A stretch of 64,000 nt of DNA from Phreatobacter aquaticus (GCF_005160265.1 NZ_CP039865.1:2504828-2568827); one strand, 5' to 3'; counted from the stretch's first letter, positions 53,658-63,176 are shown. Notes: generated by a model from the letters alone, not told the origin. Made by a program: numbers and translations.

Positions 53658-54884
53658 ATGACCTCGGACAAGACTTTCTCGCGCCGTGCCGTGATTGCCG
53701 GCGCCGGTGCCGTTCTCGCGGCTCCCGCCGTGGTCAAGGCACAGGCGCAGGTGCTCAAGATCGCCAATCTCGTGCCCCGCTCTGGCTTCTTCGCCCAGGC
53801 CGGCCAGAGCATGCATCGCGGCGCGCTGGCATCCCCGGCTCTGCTCGCCGAACTCGGCTACAAGGTCGAGATCGTCCATATCGACACTGAATCCAACGCC
53901 GACGTCGCCCGTACCCAGGCCGAGCGCGCGATCAATGATGGCTGCCATGTCATCACCGGCGCCTTCGATTCCGGCCACACCCTGGCCATCGCCCAGGTCG
54001 CCGAGCAGCGCCAGATTCCCTTCGTGGTCAATGTTGCGGCCGCCCCGCAGATCACCGAGCAGGGCTACAAGTACCTGGTCCGCAACTTCCAGACCGGTGG
54101 CCAGCTGGTCACCAACGGCTTGCGTCTCATCAAGGATGTGACCGACGCCAAGGGCATCAAGCTCGAGACGGCCGTCTTCCTGCATGCCAACGACACGTTC
54201 GGCACCGCCCAGCGCGGCGCCATGGATGCGATCTGGCCGCGCGTCAACCTGCCGATCAAGCTGGTCGAGTCCATTGCCTATGACCCGCGCGCGCAGGATC
54301 TGTCGGTCGAAGTCACCAAGATCCGCTCGATCAACCCCGATCTGGTGATGTGCGTCACCCGCGCCTCCGACGCCATCAAGATGGTGCGCGACATGGTGCG
54401 CCAGCGCTTCCAGCCGAAGGCGATCATCTCGCCGGGCTCGCCGGGCTTCTATGACGAGGAATTCTACCAGGCGCTCGGTCCGCTGGCCGACTTCCTGCTG
54501 TTCGGCCTGCCCTGGGTCAATCCGAAATCGGCGATGTCGCAGGCCTTCGAGAAGGCGTTCCAGAAAGCCAATCCGAACAACCGGTTCGCCCCCGATGGCT
54601 TCAACGCCGGCTTCACCTTCGAGGGCTTCCTGATCGCGGCCGAGGGCTTCAAGAAGGCCGGGACCACCAACGGCCCGCAGCTGATGGAGGCCATCCGCGG
54701 CGTCAACATCGCGGAACACGTGATGATCGGCGGCCCGATCCAGTTCGACGCCAAGGGCCAGAACGTCAATATCGGGTCCGCGATGATCCAGAACATCAAG
54801 CGCACGCCGACCGTGGTGTTCCCGAGCGCCGTTGCCGTCACCGAGCCGGTCCTGCCGCTGCCGGCCTGGCAGGGCCGTTCCTGA
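53658..54884 (+). CDS. branched-chain amino acid-type ABC solute-binding protein with Tat signal
   Basis: 408 residues. The leader FSRRAVIAGAGAVLAAPAVV carries a twin-arginine motif and ends at KAQA. The mature part is a Leu/Ile/Val-binding type I fold, with HIDTESNADVARTQAERAI and VFLHANDTFGTAQRGAMDAI. Tat export means it folds, possibly with ligand, before secretion. GGGAG precedes ATG 53658. First gene of the five-gene livKHMGF-like operon; ligand may be amino acids, urea, amides or aromatic acids. Confidence 0.92.
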   Translation: MTSDKTFSRRAVIAGAGAVLAAPAVVKAQAQVLKIANLVPRSGFFAQAGQSMHRGALASPALLAELGYKVEIVHIDTESNADVARTQAERAINDGCHVITGAFDSGHTLAIAQVAEQRQIPFVVNVAAAPQITEQGYKYLVRNFQTGGQLVTNGLRLIKDVTDAKGIKLETAVFLHANDTFGTAQRGAMDAIWPRVNLPIKLVESIAYDPRAQDLSVEVTKIRSINPDLVMCVTRASDAIKMVRDMVRQRFQPKAIISPGSPGFYDEEFYQALGPLADFLLFGLPWVNPKSAMSQAFEKAFQKANPNNRFAPDGFNAGFTFEGFLIAAEGFKKAGTTNGPQLMEAIRGVNIAEHVMIGGPIQFDAKGQNVNIGSAMIQNIKRTPTVVFPSAVAVTEPVLPLPAWQGRS

Positions 54885-55028
54885 TCCCTGAACGCGCGGG
54901 CGGATTCCTCCGCCTGCGCCTTTTGCCCATCATTTCCGCACCGATCCGGCCGCAGCGCTGTTGCCGGACCGGTGCCTTCCCCTTAAGTCCCCCCATCGCC
55001 TTTCCGGAACAGGACCCGTCCCGCCCCG

Positions 55029-55898
55029 ATGCTCTGGTCGCTCTATGGCAATGTGCTCGTCCAGGGCATCCTGACCGGTCTCGTCTATGGGCTGATGGCT
55101 CTCGGACTGTCCGTGATCTTCGGCGTTGTCAGGGTGGTGAACTTCGCCCATGGCGAGTTCGCGGTCGTCGCGATGTACGCGGCCTTCGTGCTGTTCAAGC
55201 AGTTCGGGCTCGATCCCTTCGTCAGCTTGCTGCCGATCGCCGCTGCCTTCTTCGTTCTCGGCTACGGCCTGCAGCGCACGCTGATCAATCCCTTCGTGTC
55301 GCGTCCCGAGCATGAGCAGTTCATCCTGCTGGTAGGCCTCGCGATCATCCTGGTCAACGGCTCGCTGATGGTGTTCGGCCCGGACGCGCGCTCGGTCAAT
55401 CTGCCCTATTCCTTCGACAGCTGGATGATCGGCGAGATCATCGTCGACAAGGTCCGCGTCTTCGCCGCCATCGCGGCATTGGCAGTGGCATCGCTGCTGT
55501 TCGCCTTCTTCCGCTTCACCCAGACGGGCGTCGCGATCCGCGCTTGCGCCGACAATCTCGTGGGTGCCGCCGTGGTCGGCCTCGACGTGAAGAGGCTCTA
55601 TGCGCTGACCTTCGGCCTGGGCATGGCCTGCGTTGGGGCTGCCGGTGCGCTGATGGTGACGCTCACTGACGCCACGCCCATGATCGCACCGGCCTTCACG
55701 CTGCTCGCCTTCACCATCGTCATCATCGGCGGCATGGGCTCGATGGCCGGGGCCGTGGTTGGCGGCCTGCTGATCGGCGTGGTCGAGGCCATGGCTTCGC
55801 TGGTCATCGCGCCTTCCATGAAGACCATGGTGTCCTTCGGCCTGCTGGTGCTGATCCTGGCGCTCCGCCCGCAGGGGCTGCTCGGGCGGCGCGCATGA
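55029..55898 (+). CDS. livH: branched-chain amino acid-type ABC permease LivH
   Basis: 289-residue inner-membrane permease with about eight spans. LTGLVYGLMALGLSVIFGVV with NFAHGEFAVVAMYAA, and the C-terminal FTIVIIGGMGSMAGAVVGGL, are LivH hallmarks. Second gene of the operon, 144 nt after the binding-protein gene; livM follows after 13 nt. Confidence 0.94.
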   Translation: MLWSLYGNVLVQGILTGLVYGLMALGLSVIFGVVRVVNFAHGEFAVVAMYAAFVLFKQFGLDPFVSLLPIAAAFFVLGYGLQRTLINPFVSRPEHEQFILLVGLAIILVNGSLMVFGPDARSVNLPYSFDSWMIGEIIVDKVRVFAAIAALAVASLLFAFFRFTQTGVAIRACADNLVGAAVVGLDVKRLYALTFGLGMACVGAAGALMVTLTDATPMIAPAFTLLAFTIVIIGGMGSMAGAVVGGLLIGVVEAMASLVIAPSMKTMVSFGLLVLILALRPQGLLGRRA

Positions 55899-55911
55899 CG
55901 GGGCAGAGCCG

Positions 55912-56931
55912 ATGAACCCGTTCGTGACCTTCGCAAAGCTCGCTGCCGAGACGCCGCGCCGCGCGCTCGCGCTGCTCGCCCTGTTCTTCGCTGTGCTGGC
56001 CATCGGCCCGGCCTTCATGGACCGCTACCTGCTCTCGGTCTTCTTCCTGATCTTCTGGTTCGCCACCGTCGGCCAGGCCTGGAACATCATGATGGGGCTT
56101 TGCGGCCAGCTCTCACTCGGCCATGCGCTCTATGTCGGCCTCGGCGGCTACATCGCCGCCGTCCTTTGGGTGAAGTTCGGCATCTCGCCGGCGATCTCCG
56201 TCGTGCCTGCCATGGCCGCCGCCATGGTCTTCGGCATGGCCATCGGCTGGCTCGGGTTCCGGTTCGGCATCGAGGGCGTCTACTTCTCGCTGTTGACCAT
56301 CGCCTTCGCCGAGGTGGCGCGCATCGGCTTCGACAATTGGAGCTTCGTTGGCGGTGCCGCCGGCTTCTTCATTCCCGTCTCCGCCACAGGCGGTTCGCCA
56401 ATCAACCTGCGCGGTGGCCCGGTCCTGTTCTACTATGTCGCGCTCGCCATGATGGCGCTGGCCTTCCTCATCTGCACATTGCTGCGGCGCTCCAAGCTCG
56501 GCCTTGCCTGGCTTGCCGTGCGCGAGGATGCGGAAGCTGCACGTGCGCTCGGCATCGACGTGTTCCGCGCCAAGATGGCGGCGGTGCTGGTCTCATCCGC
56601 CATGACGGCGGCGGCTGGTGTCGTCTATGCCTTCTACCAGAACAACCTGTTCCCCAGTCAGACCTTCGACATGGCGCGCTCGATCGAGATGATCCTCGCG
56701 CCGATCATCGGCGGACTTGGCACGCTGTTCGGCCCGATCCTCGGTGCCTTCATCCTGACGCCTCTCGGCCAGACGCTGATCGCGCTGGTCGAGAAGATCG
56801 CCGGCCATGCCGTGCCGGGCGTCAACCTGGTCTTCTACGGCCTGGCGCTGATGGTCATCATCTGGGGCGCGCCGAACGGCGTCTGGCCCTGGCTGAAGAA
56901 GGTCCTCGGCATTCCAGAGGAGCGCTCATGA
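55912..56931 (+). CDS. livM: branched-chain amino acid-type ABC permease LivM
   Basis: 339-residue inner-membrane permease. NIMMGLCGQLSLGHALYVGL and RSIEMILAPIIGGLGTLFGP are the LivM-type conserved regions, and DAEAARALGIDVFRAKMAAV is the ATPase-contact loop. It partners LivH to form the channel. The stop overlaps the LivG start by ATGA. Confidence 0.94.
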   Translation: MNPFVTFAKLAAETPRRALALLALFFAVLAIGPAFMDRYLLSVFFLIFWFATVGQAWNIMMGLCGQLSLGHALYVGLGGYIAAVLWVKFGISPAISVVPAMAAAMVFGMAIGWLGFRFGIEGVYFSLLTIAFAEVARIGFDNWSFVGGAAGFFIPVSATGGSPINLRGGPVLFYYVALAMMALAFLICTLLRRSKLGLAWLAVREDAEAARALGIDVFRAKMAAVLVSSAMTAAAGVVYAFYQNNLFPSQTFDMARSIEMILAPIIGGLGTLFGPILGAFILTPLGQTLIALVEKIAGHAVPGVNLVFYGLALMVIIWGAPNGVWPWLKKVLGIPEERS

Positions 56932-57650
56932 CCGCGCTTCTCGAGGTCCGTGGCGTCACCAAGCACTTCCGCGGACTGACCGCGGTCGACGACGTGTCCT
57001 TCGACGTCGCGGAGGGTCAGATCTTCGCGGTGATCGGCCCGAACGGCGCCGGCAAGACGACTCTGTTCAACCTGATCGCCGGCGTCTTCGCCCCCGATGG
57101 CGGCACCATCGCCTTTGCCGGCGAACGCTCCGACGGTGTCGCGCCGCATCTCCTCTGCCGCCGGGGCCTTGCCCGCACGTTCCAGATCGTCCGGCCCTTC
57201 CCGGAACTGACTGTGCTCGAGAACGCCACCATCGGCGCCATGATGCGGGCGCCTGATGTGGACACAGCCCGCGCCCGCGCCATCGAGGTGCTCCGCCAAC
57301 TCGACCTGCTCGACAGGCGCGATGCCAAGGCGAAGTCGCTGACGCTGCCCGACCGCAAGCGACTGGAATGCGCCCGCGCGCTCGCCACCGAGCCGCGCCT
57401 GCTGCTGCTCGACGAGGTGATGGCCGGCCTCAGGCCGACCGAAGTCGACCGCATCGTTGCGATCCTCAAGGACATCAACCGCTCCGGCGTGACGATCCTG
57501 CTGATCGAGCACGTCATGCGCGCCACCATGGCGCTCGCCGACCGCATCCACGTGCTCCACCACGGCGCGACCATTGCCGAGGGCACGCCGGACGAGGTGA
57601 CGCGCCACCCGAAGGTGCTGGAGAGCTATCTGGGGGCCGAGGCCTTGTGA
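56928..57650 (+). CDS. livG: branched-chain amino acid-type ABC ATPase LivG
   Basis: 240-residue ATPase. Walker A GPNGAGKTTLFNLIAG, the LivG marker ARTFQIVRPFPELTVLENAT and Walker B RLLLLDEVMAGL are present. The ABC signature that normally reads LSGGQ or LSYGQ is LTLPDRKRLECARAL here. I recall this variant in a subset of LivG proteins; since LivF keeps LSGGE, the transporter would have one standard and one altered site. Confidence 0.93.
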   Translation: MTALLEVRGVTKHFRGLTAVDDVSFDVAEGQIFAVIGPNGAGKTTLFNLIAGVFAPDGGTIAFAGERSDGVAPHLLCRRGLARTFQIVRPFPELTVLENATIGAMMRAPDVDTARARAIEVLRQLDLLDRRDAKAKSLTLPDRKRLECARALATEPRLLLLDEVMAGLRPTEVDRIVAILKDINRSGVTILLIEHVMRATMALADRIHVLHHGATIAEGTPDEVTRHPKVLESYLGAEAL

Positions 57651-57663
57651 TGGGAACGCTCTG

Positions 57664-58368
57664 ATGCTCACCATCCACGATCTCGACGTCTTCCATGGCG
57701 ATGCCCAGGCGCTCGATCGCGTCTCGCTGGACGTGCCCGAACAGGCGATCGTCGCGATCGTCGGCGCCAATGGCGCGGGCAAGACCTCGCTGATCCGCAC
57801 CATTGCCGGCATGCACAGGCCGGCCGGCGGCACGATCCGCTTCCGCGGACGCGACATTGCGGGCCTGCCAAGCCACGAGGTCTGCAATCTCGGCATCGGG
57901 CAGGTCGCCGAGGGCCGCCAGGTCTTCCCGACGCTGACGGTTGCCGAGAACCTTGCCATGGGCGCCATGATCCCGCGCGCCCGCCACCACCGCACCCGCA
58001 ATCTCGAACGCGTCTACACGATGTTCCCCAGGCTCAAGGAGCGGCATTCCCAGGCCGCCGGCACGCTCTCCGGCGGCGAGCAGCAGATGGTCGCCATTGG
58101 CCGCTGCCTGATGGGCGAGCCGGAACTTGTCATGTTCGACGAGCCCTCGCTCGGCCTCGCGCCGACCGTGGTGCAGGAGGTTCTGCGCACCATCCGCGAC
58201 CTTGCCGAGGGTGGGCTCACCTGCGTGTTGGTCGAACAGAACGTCGCTGTGTCGCTGAGGCTGGCGGCCAGGGCCTATGTGCTGGAGAACGGACGCGTCA
58301 CGCTGTCGGGCACCGGCGAAGAGCTTCTGGCGAACGACGGGGTCCGCAAGGCCTATCTGGGGCTCTGA
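57664..58368 (+). CDS. livF: branched-chain amino acid-type ABC ATPase LivF
   Basis: 234-residue ATPase, partner of LivG. Walker A GANGAGKTSLIRTIAG, IGQVAEGRQVFPTLTVAENL (LivF hallmark), signature LSGGEQQMVAIGRCLMG and Walker B ELVMFDEPSLGLAP are intact. Last gene of the operon; it converges on the TonB-dependent receptor gene with a 3-nt gap between stops. Confidence 0.94.
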   Translation: MLTIHDLDVFHGDAQALDRVSLDVPEQAIVAIVGANGAGKTSLIRTIAGMHRPAGGTIRFRGRDIAGLPSHEVCNLGIGQVAEGRQVFPTLTVAENLAMGAMIPRARHHRTRNLERVYTMFPRLKERHSQAAGTLSGGEQQMVAIGRCLMGEPELVMFDEPSLGLAPTVVQEVLRTIRDLAEGGLTCVLVEQNVAVSLRLAARAYVLENGRVTLSGTGEELLANDGVRKAYLGL

Positions 58369-58371
58369 GGC

Positions 58372-60447
58372 TCAGAACCGGCCAGCCACCGTCAGGCGCG
58401 CCGCCCGCGGCTCCGCCGGCTTGAAGTGGCGGTCGGCGACGCCGCCGAGCGGCTCTCCCTGCAGCCTGGACCTGTAGTAGTAGTCGATCTGGCTGGTCTG
58501 GGCGTTGAGCAGGTTCAGCACATCCAGTTGCACGCTGACGCCGTTGTCGAACCGGTAGCCGATCCGGCCATTGACGAGGGCGGTCGCCGGTGAGCGGGCG
58601 CTGTTGTCCTCAATCAGCGGTCGGGAGCCAAAGAAGCGCAGGCGCGCGCCGCCGAACCATCCGGTCTGATGCCCGATGGTGAAGCCTGCCGCTGCCACCA
58701 GTTCCGGCGCACCGGGTACGTAGCGGCCGGCAGGGTCCGTATCGGTGAAGCGGGCACGGGCATAGGCGATCTCGGCATCCAACGAGAGCCAGGGCGTCGG
58801 CCGCCAACGCGCCGTCCATTCGACACCCACGCGCCGGCTCGGCCGGCTTGCCTCGGTGGTGCCGGCATCACCGACGAACAGGTTCTCCGAGGCGAAGTCG
58901 AGGACGAAGACCGCGAAGCTCGTGTCGAACACATTGCCCTGCCGGTAGCGCAGGCCGACCTCCGCGCCCCGCGACTTCACCAGCAATGGGACACTCGCAA
59001 GCGGCGTCACCTTGTCGGTCGGATCGACAGTGATGGTGGCCCCGCGGGCATCGTTGGAATGGAATCCGTGGCCGGCATTGAGGAACAGCTCCGTGTTCCA
59101 GAACGGACCCAGGACCAGGCCGGCCTTCGGACTGGTGATGGCGGCCTGCACCCGGCCCGAATTGGCCGCGGTATCGCTGAGAACCGAGGCCCCATACCAG
59201 TCGACGCGTGCGCCAAGCGTGGTCCGGAGCCAGGGCGTCCAGCGGAGCGTGTTCTCGGCGAAGAACCCGACGCTGGTCTCCCGGACGCGGTCATCCCGCA
59301 CCACCGAGAGGGCTGAGCGCGCCTCGGTCCGCTCCAGCCCGACGCGGATATCATCGTGGCGCGCCTGCAGCCCGACCTTGGTCTCCATGGGGATCGAACC
59401 GAGCCGGCCGAACCAGGTATGGCTGGCATTGATGCCGAGCACGGTCCGGAGATCGCTCTGGCGGAACTGGTCGCCATTGACGGGATTGTCGAGGAAGTAG
59501 GTGAAGTTGTTCCACAGGTTCAGGCCCGAGCGGATGGCATAGGCCTCGATCCGCGTGGCGCTGTCGGCCTCCGTCCGGCTCCATCGCCCCGACAGGCTGA
59601 AGCGGTTGGCGTTGCCCCCGTCGGTCGGATCCAGCGACCCGTAGCGGTTGATCTGCCCGCTGGCGATCGCCCTGACCGGGATCTGGTCGGTCGAGGTCCA
59701 GCGGTTGAGATAGGCCATGCCGGTCAGCGATATCCCGTTCGCCTCGGTGCCCTGGCTGTAGCGCAGCACGGTCGAGACCTTGCGCACATCGTCCGAGACC
59801 GCCCAGGGGCCGCGGTAGAGGTTGACGTCGATCGCCGCCAGGAGGTGGCCCTCGCCGACCGGGCGGGACGCCGCAACCAGCCCGCGCCACATGCCGAACG
59901 AGCCCATGCTGACCTGCGCGAGCCCGCGGTCCAGCCGGTCGACGTAACCGATGCGCACCGATCCCGCCGAGGCGAAGTCGCCCTCCTCGGCATAGTAGGG
60001 GCCCTTGCGGTACCAGACGCCGCCGATCAGTTCGGGGATCAGGAAGTTGAGATCGGCATAGCCCTGGCCGTGGCCGTGGCTGCGCATGTTCACCGGCATG
60101 CCGTCGACATGGATGGCGATGTCGGTGCCGTGGTCGAGGTTGAAGCCGCGCAGGAAGTACTGGTTGGCTTTGCCCTCGCCGGAATGCTGGGTGACGATCA
60201 GCCCCGGCACCACTTCCAGCGCTTCGCCGGGCCTTGTGATCGGCCGGGCCTGGACCTCCTGGGCGGAGACCTCCCCCTGCGATGCCGAGGCGACGGGGAC
60301 AGTTCCGCCCGTGCTGCCCTCACTGCTGCGCTCGGCCGAGACGGTGATTTCCGGCAGCGCGGTCTGGGCAGTGGCGACCACCGGCAGGACGCCCAGGGCG
60401 ATGCCCGCCGCCAGCCGGATCAGCCCGCGCCGTTTGCCTGCTGCCAT
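58372..60447 (-). CDS. TonB-dependent outer-membrane receptor
   Basis: About 691 residues. Signal peptide (GLIRLAAGIALGVLPVVATA) is followed by a TonB-box-like LPEITVSAER, the plug domain with VPGLIVTQHSGEGKANQYFL and RGFNLDHGTDIAIHVDG, and a 22-strand barrel ending in the Phe-terminated AARLTVAGRF. The His/Gly-rich SHGHGQGYADLNFLIPELIG lies in the plug. ATG 60447 with GGGGA six bases before fits best; ATG 60453 and a TTG further up are alternatives. Ligand unknown. A leftward gene between livF and thrC without an obvious partner transporter. Confidence 0.9.
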   Translation of the reverse strand: MAAGKRRGLIRLAAGIALGVLPVVATAQTALPEITVSAERSSEGSTGGTVPVASASQGEVSAQEVQARPITRPGEALEVVPGLIVTQHSGEGKANQYFLRGFNLDHGTDIAIHVDGMPVNMRSHGHGQGYADLNFLIPELIGGVWYRKGPYYAEEGDFASAGSVRIGYVDRLDRGLAQVSMGSFGMWRGLVAASRPVGEGHLLAAIDVNLYRGPWAVSDDVRKVSTVLRYSQGTEANGISLTGMAYLNRWTSTDQIPVRAIASGQINRYGSLDPTDGGNANRFSLSGRWSRTEADSATRIEAYAIRSGLNLWNNFTYFLDNPVNGDQFRQSDLRTVLGINASHTWFGRLGSIPMETKVGLQARHDDIRVGLERTEARSALSVVRDDRVRETSVGFFAENTLRWTPWLRTTLGARVDWYGASVLSDTAANSGRVQAAITSPKAGLVLGPFWNTELFLNAGHGFHSNDARGATITVDPTDKVTPLASVPLLVKSRGAEVGLRYRQGNVFDTSFAVFVLDFASENLFVGDAGTTEASRPSRRVGVEWTARWRPTPWLSLDAEIAYARARFTDTDPAGRYVPGAPELVAAAGFTIGHQTGWFGGARLRFFGSRPLIEDNSARSPATALVNGRIGYRFDNGVSVQLDVLNLLNAQTSQIDYYYRSRLQGEPLGGVADRHFKPAEPRAARLTVAGRF

Positions 60448-60553
60448 GCCCATTCCCCGATCAACGGGGATATGGTTGCATCGCAGCAAAACCGGCGGAA
60501 GGGGTCGGTATGAAGAATCGTCAGATTATTCACACCGGCGGATGCCGCCTCGC

Positions 60554-61966
60554 TCAGGCAGCGCCCAGCAGCGCCGCGCGCGTCTTCTCCAGCACATAGG
60601 TCTCGACCGCCTTCTGGTCGGCGGCGAGATGCACCATGCGCTCCTCGCGTTCCATCAGGTCGCCGGTCCAGGCGGGCAGGGCGGGCCTGACGCCGCAGGC
60701 GGCTTCCACCGCATCGGGGAACTTGGCGGGATGGGCGGTCGACAGCACAACGGTCGGCACCTTGGGGTCGGCCTCGCCCTTGCGCGCCGAGACCACGCCC
60801 ACCGCCGTGTGCGGATCGAGCAGATAGCCGGTCTTTTCCAGCGTCTCGCGGATGCAGGCTGAGACCTCGGCCTCGTCGGCGCGGGCGGCCGAGAACTCGC
60901 GCCGGATCGCCGCCATCGGGGCGTCTCCGATCGAGAAGCTGCCGGATTGCGAGAGGCTCGCCATCATTCCGCGGAGCGTCGCGGCATCGCGGCCGACGGC
61001 ATCGAACAGCAGGCGCTCGAAGTTGGACGAGACCTGGATGTCCATCGACGGCGACGAGGTCGCGACCACGCCGGTCACCTCGTAGCGGCCGGTGCGCAGC
61101 GTGCGCTCCAGAATGTCGTTGACGTTCGTCGCCACCACCAGCTCGCTGATCGGCAAGCCCATGCGCTTCGCCACATAACCCGCGAAGATGTCGCCGAAAT
61201 TGCCCGTCGGCACGACATAGCGCGCGGCCCGTCCCGGTGCGCCAAGGGCCGCGCCGGCGACGAAGTAATAGACCACCTGGGCCACGATCCTGGCCCAGTT
61301 GATCGAGTTGACGCCCGAAAGCTTCACCCGGTCGCGGAAGGCGAGGTTGTTGAACAGGCCCTTCACGATCGCCTGACAATCGTCGAACGTGCCATCGATC
61401 GACAAGGCATGGACGTTCGGCGCGTTGACGGTCGTCATCATCCGCCGCTGCACATCCGACACGCGCCCATCGGGGAACAGGATCACCACGTCCACCTGCT
61501 CCAGCCCCTTGAAGGCCTCGACGGCGGCGCCGCCGGTATCGCCCGAGGTCGCCCCGACGATGGTCGCCCGCTGTCCCCGCGCCTTCAGCACATGGTCCAT
61601 CAGCCGTCCCAGCAGCTGCATTGCGCAGTCCTTGAAGGCGAGGGTGGGGCCGTGGAACAGTTCCAGCACCCATTCCGACGACGACAGCTGCACCAGCGGC
61701 GTCACGGCGGGATGGCGGAAGCTCGCATAGGCCTCGTCCACCATGGCGTGGAAGGCCTTCTCCTCGATCGCGCCGTCGACGAAGGGCTTCAGCACCTGCT
61801 TGGCCACATCCGCGTAAGCGAGGCCCGAGAATCCGGCGATCGTATCCTCATCCAGGACCGGCCAGCTCTCCGGCACATAGAGGCCGCCGTCACGGGCAAG
61901 GCCCGCCAGCAGCGCATCGGAGAAGGAGAGCTTGGGCGCTTCGCCCCGGGTCGAGATATACAGCAT
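60554..61966 (-). CDS. thrC: threonine synthase
   Basis: 470 residues; PLP enzyme turning O-phosphohomoserine into threonine. The N-terminal YISTRGEAPKLSFSDALLAG, the PLP lysine in HGPTLAFKDCAMQLLGR, and TSGDTGGAAVEAFKG are characteristic of the long (fungal/proteobacterial) class. Ends about 106 nt before the TonB-receptor start on the same strand. In many relatives an M16 peptidase gene follows thrC; not here. Confidence 0.96.
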   Translation of the reverse strand: MLYISTRGEAPKLSFSDALLAGLARDGGLYVPESWPVLDEDTIAGFSGLAYADVAKQVLKPFVDGAIEEKAFHAMVDEAYASFRHPAVTPLVQLSSSEWVLELFHGPTLAFKDCAMQLLGRLMDHVLKARGQRATIVGATSGDTGGAAVEAFKGLEQVDVVILFPDGRVSDVQRRMMTTVNAPNVHALSIDGTFDDCQAIVKGLFNNLAFRDRVKLSGVNSINWARIVAQVVYYFVAGAALGAPGRAARYVVPTGNFGDIFAGYVAKRMGLPISELVVATNVNDILERTLRTGRYEVTGVVATSSPSMDIQVSSNFERLLFDAVGRDAATLRGMMASLSQSGSFSIGDAPMAAIRREFSAARADEAEVSACIRETLEKTGYLLDPHTAVGVVSARKGEADPKVPTVVLSTAHPAKFPDAVEAACGVRPALPAWTGDLMEREERMVHLAADQKAVETYVLEKTRAALLGAA

Positions 61967-62201
61967 GGCGGCCTCTGTCTTCGGTGCTCCGATTAAGCCG
62001 GGGGGCGCCGCGAGGCAACAGACTTGTCCCCGTTCGAGCCGGAATCGTCATGGAACAGGACGGAGACCTCCCTCCGGCATGGGCCTGGCTGCGCCACCGG
62101 GACGGAGAGCACCTGGAACAGGAGAGAGGTGTCGCTCCTCTGGACCGGAGACACCCGCCCATGTCACAGGGCAGTCGCAATTGCCGCCTAACCGGACCGT
62201 C

Positions 62202-62936
62202 ATGACAGCCGATCTCGCAACCGCCTCAGCAACCCCGCTTCGTGCCATCCTGCTCGACAAGGATGGCACCTTTGTGGACTTCCACCAGACGTGGGGGCCC
62301 GCCGCCTTCCGGGTGATGACCCGCATGGCCGGCGGCGACCGCGGCCGCGTCGGGCGGCTGATGGCGGTGAGCCATTACGACGAGGCGTCCCTGTCGTTCC
62401 GCCCGACCTCACCGCTGGTCGCGGGCTCCTCGGCCGATTATGGGCCGCTCTGGGCCGACGCCATCGGCGTGCCGTTCTCGGCCGCCGTCACCGACGAGAT
62501 GGATCGGCTGTTCGTCGCCGAGGGCCTGGCGGGACTGGTGGCGATCGGCGATCCGAACGCCGTCATGATCGACCTCAAGCGGCGCGGCCTGATCCTCGGC
62601 GTCGTCACCAACGATTCCGAGAACGGCGCCCGCTCGCAGACGGCCAAGCTCGGCATCGACCACCATTTCGATTTCATCGTCGGCTGGGATTCCGGCCATG
62701 GCCGAAAGCCCGAGGCCGGCCAGATCCACGCCTTCCTCGATAGCCACGGCATGGCGCCGCACGAGGTGGCGATGGTCGGCGACAGCCTCCATGACATGCA
62801 TGCGGCAAGGAAAGCCGGCGTGATCGCGGTGGGCGTCACGTCCGGGCCGATGGTGCCGGATGAGTTCGAGAGCCATGCCGACGTGGTGCTGGGCTCGATC
62901 ATGGAGCTTGGTGACTGGCTTGATCGGCGGGGGTGA
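62202..62936 (+). CDS. HAD-family hydrolase, phosphoglycolate-phosphatase-like
   Basis: 244 residues. Motif I is LLDKDGTFVDF with the nucleophilic Asp, motif II GVVTND, motif III the Lys in GRKPEAGQIH, and motif IV MVGDSLHDMHAA. An all-helical cap lies between motifs I and II (type C1). The frame opens far upstream, but ATG 62202 gives the family start; its ribosome binding site is weak. Divergent from thrC. Substrate unknown. Confidence 0.9.
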   Translation: MTADLATASATPLRAILLDKDGTFVDFHQTWGPAAFRVMTRMAGGDRGRVGRLMAVSHYDEASLSFRPTSPLVAGSSADYGPLWADAIGVPFSAAVTDEMDRLFVAEGLAGLVAIGDPNAVMIDLKRRGLILGVVTNDSENGARSQTAKLGIDHHFDFIVGWDSGHGRKPEAGQIHAFLDSHGMAPHEVAMVGDSLHDMHAARKAGVIAVGVTSGPMVPDEFESHADVVLGSIMELGDWLDRRG

Positions 62937-62972
62937 GGCGAGTGTTCGTCAGGCTGGCGAGGTTTCCGCTGG

Positions 62973-63154
62973 CCCCCCACCCCCATGCCCCTCCCCACCA
63001 CACGTGGGGGGAGGGGAGTTCGGGACGCGCTTTCTGAGAGGCTTGCGCACGGGAGCAGGGGGGCTCAAGCCTGAGGCCGATCGAGATCGGACGCCGTTGC
63101 AGGCACGACCGTTCCCTCCCCCCGCTTGCGGTGGGGAGGGTTAGGGTGGGGGGC
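62973..63154. repeat. family A palindromic repeat, inverted pair (diverged)
   Basis: Left unit CCCCCCACCCCCATGCCCCT with CCACCACACGTGGGGGG; right unit CCTCCCCCCGCTTGCGGTGG ending TTAGGGTGGGGGG. It lies between the HAD and patatin-like genes, which converge. Confidence 0.75.
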
Positions 63155-63176
63155 CTTGCAGCAAGCCTTCACATCC

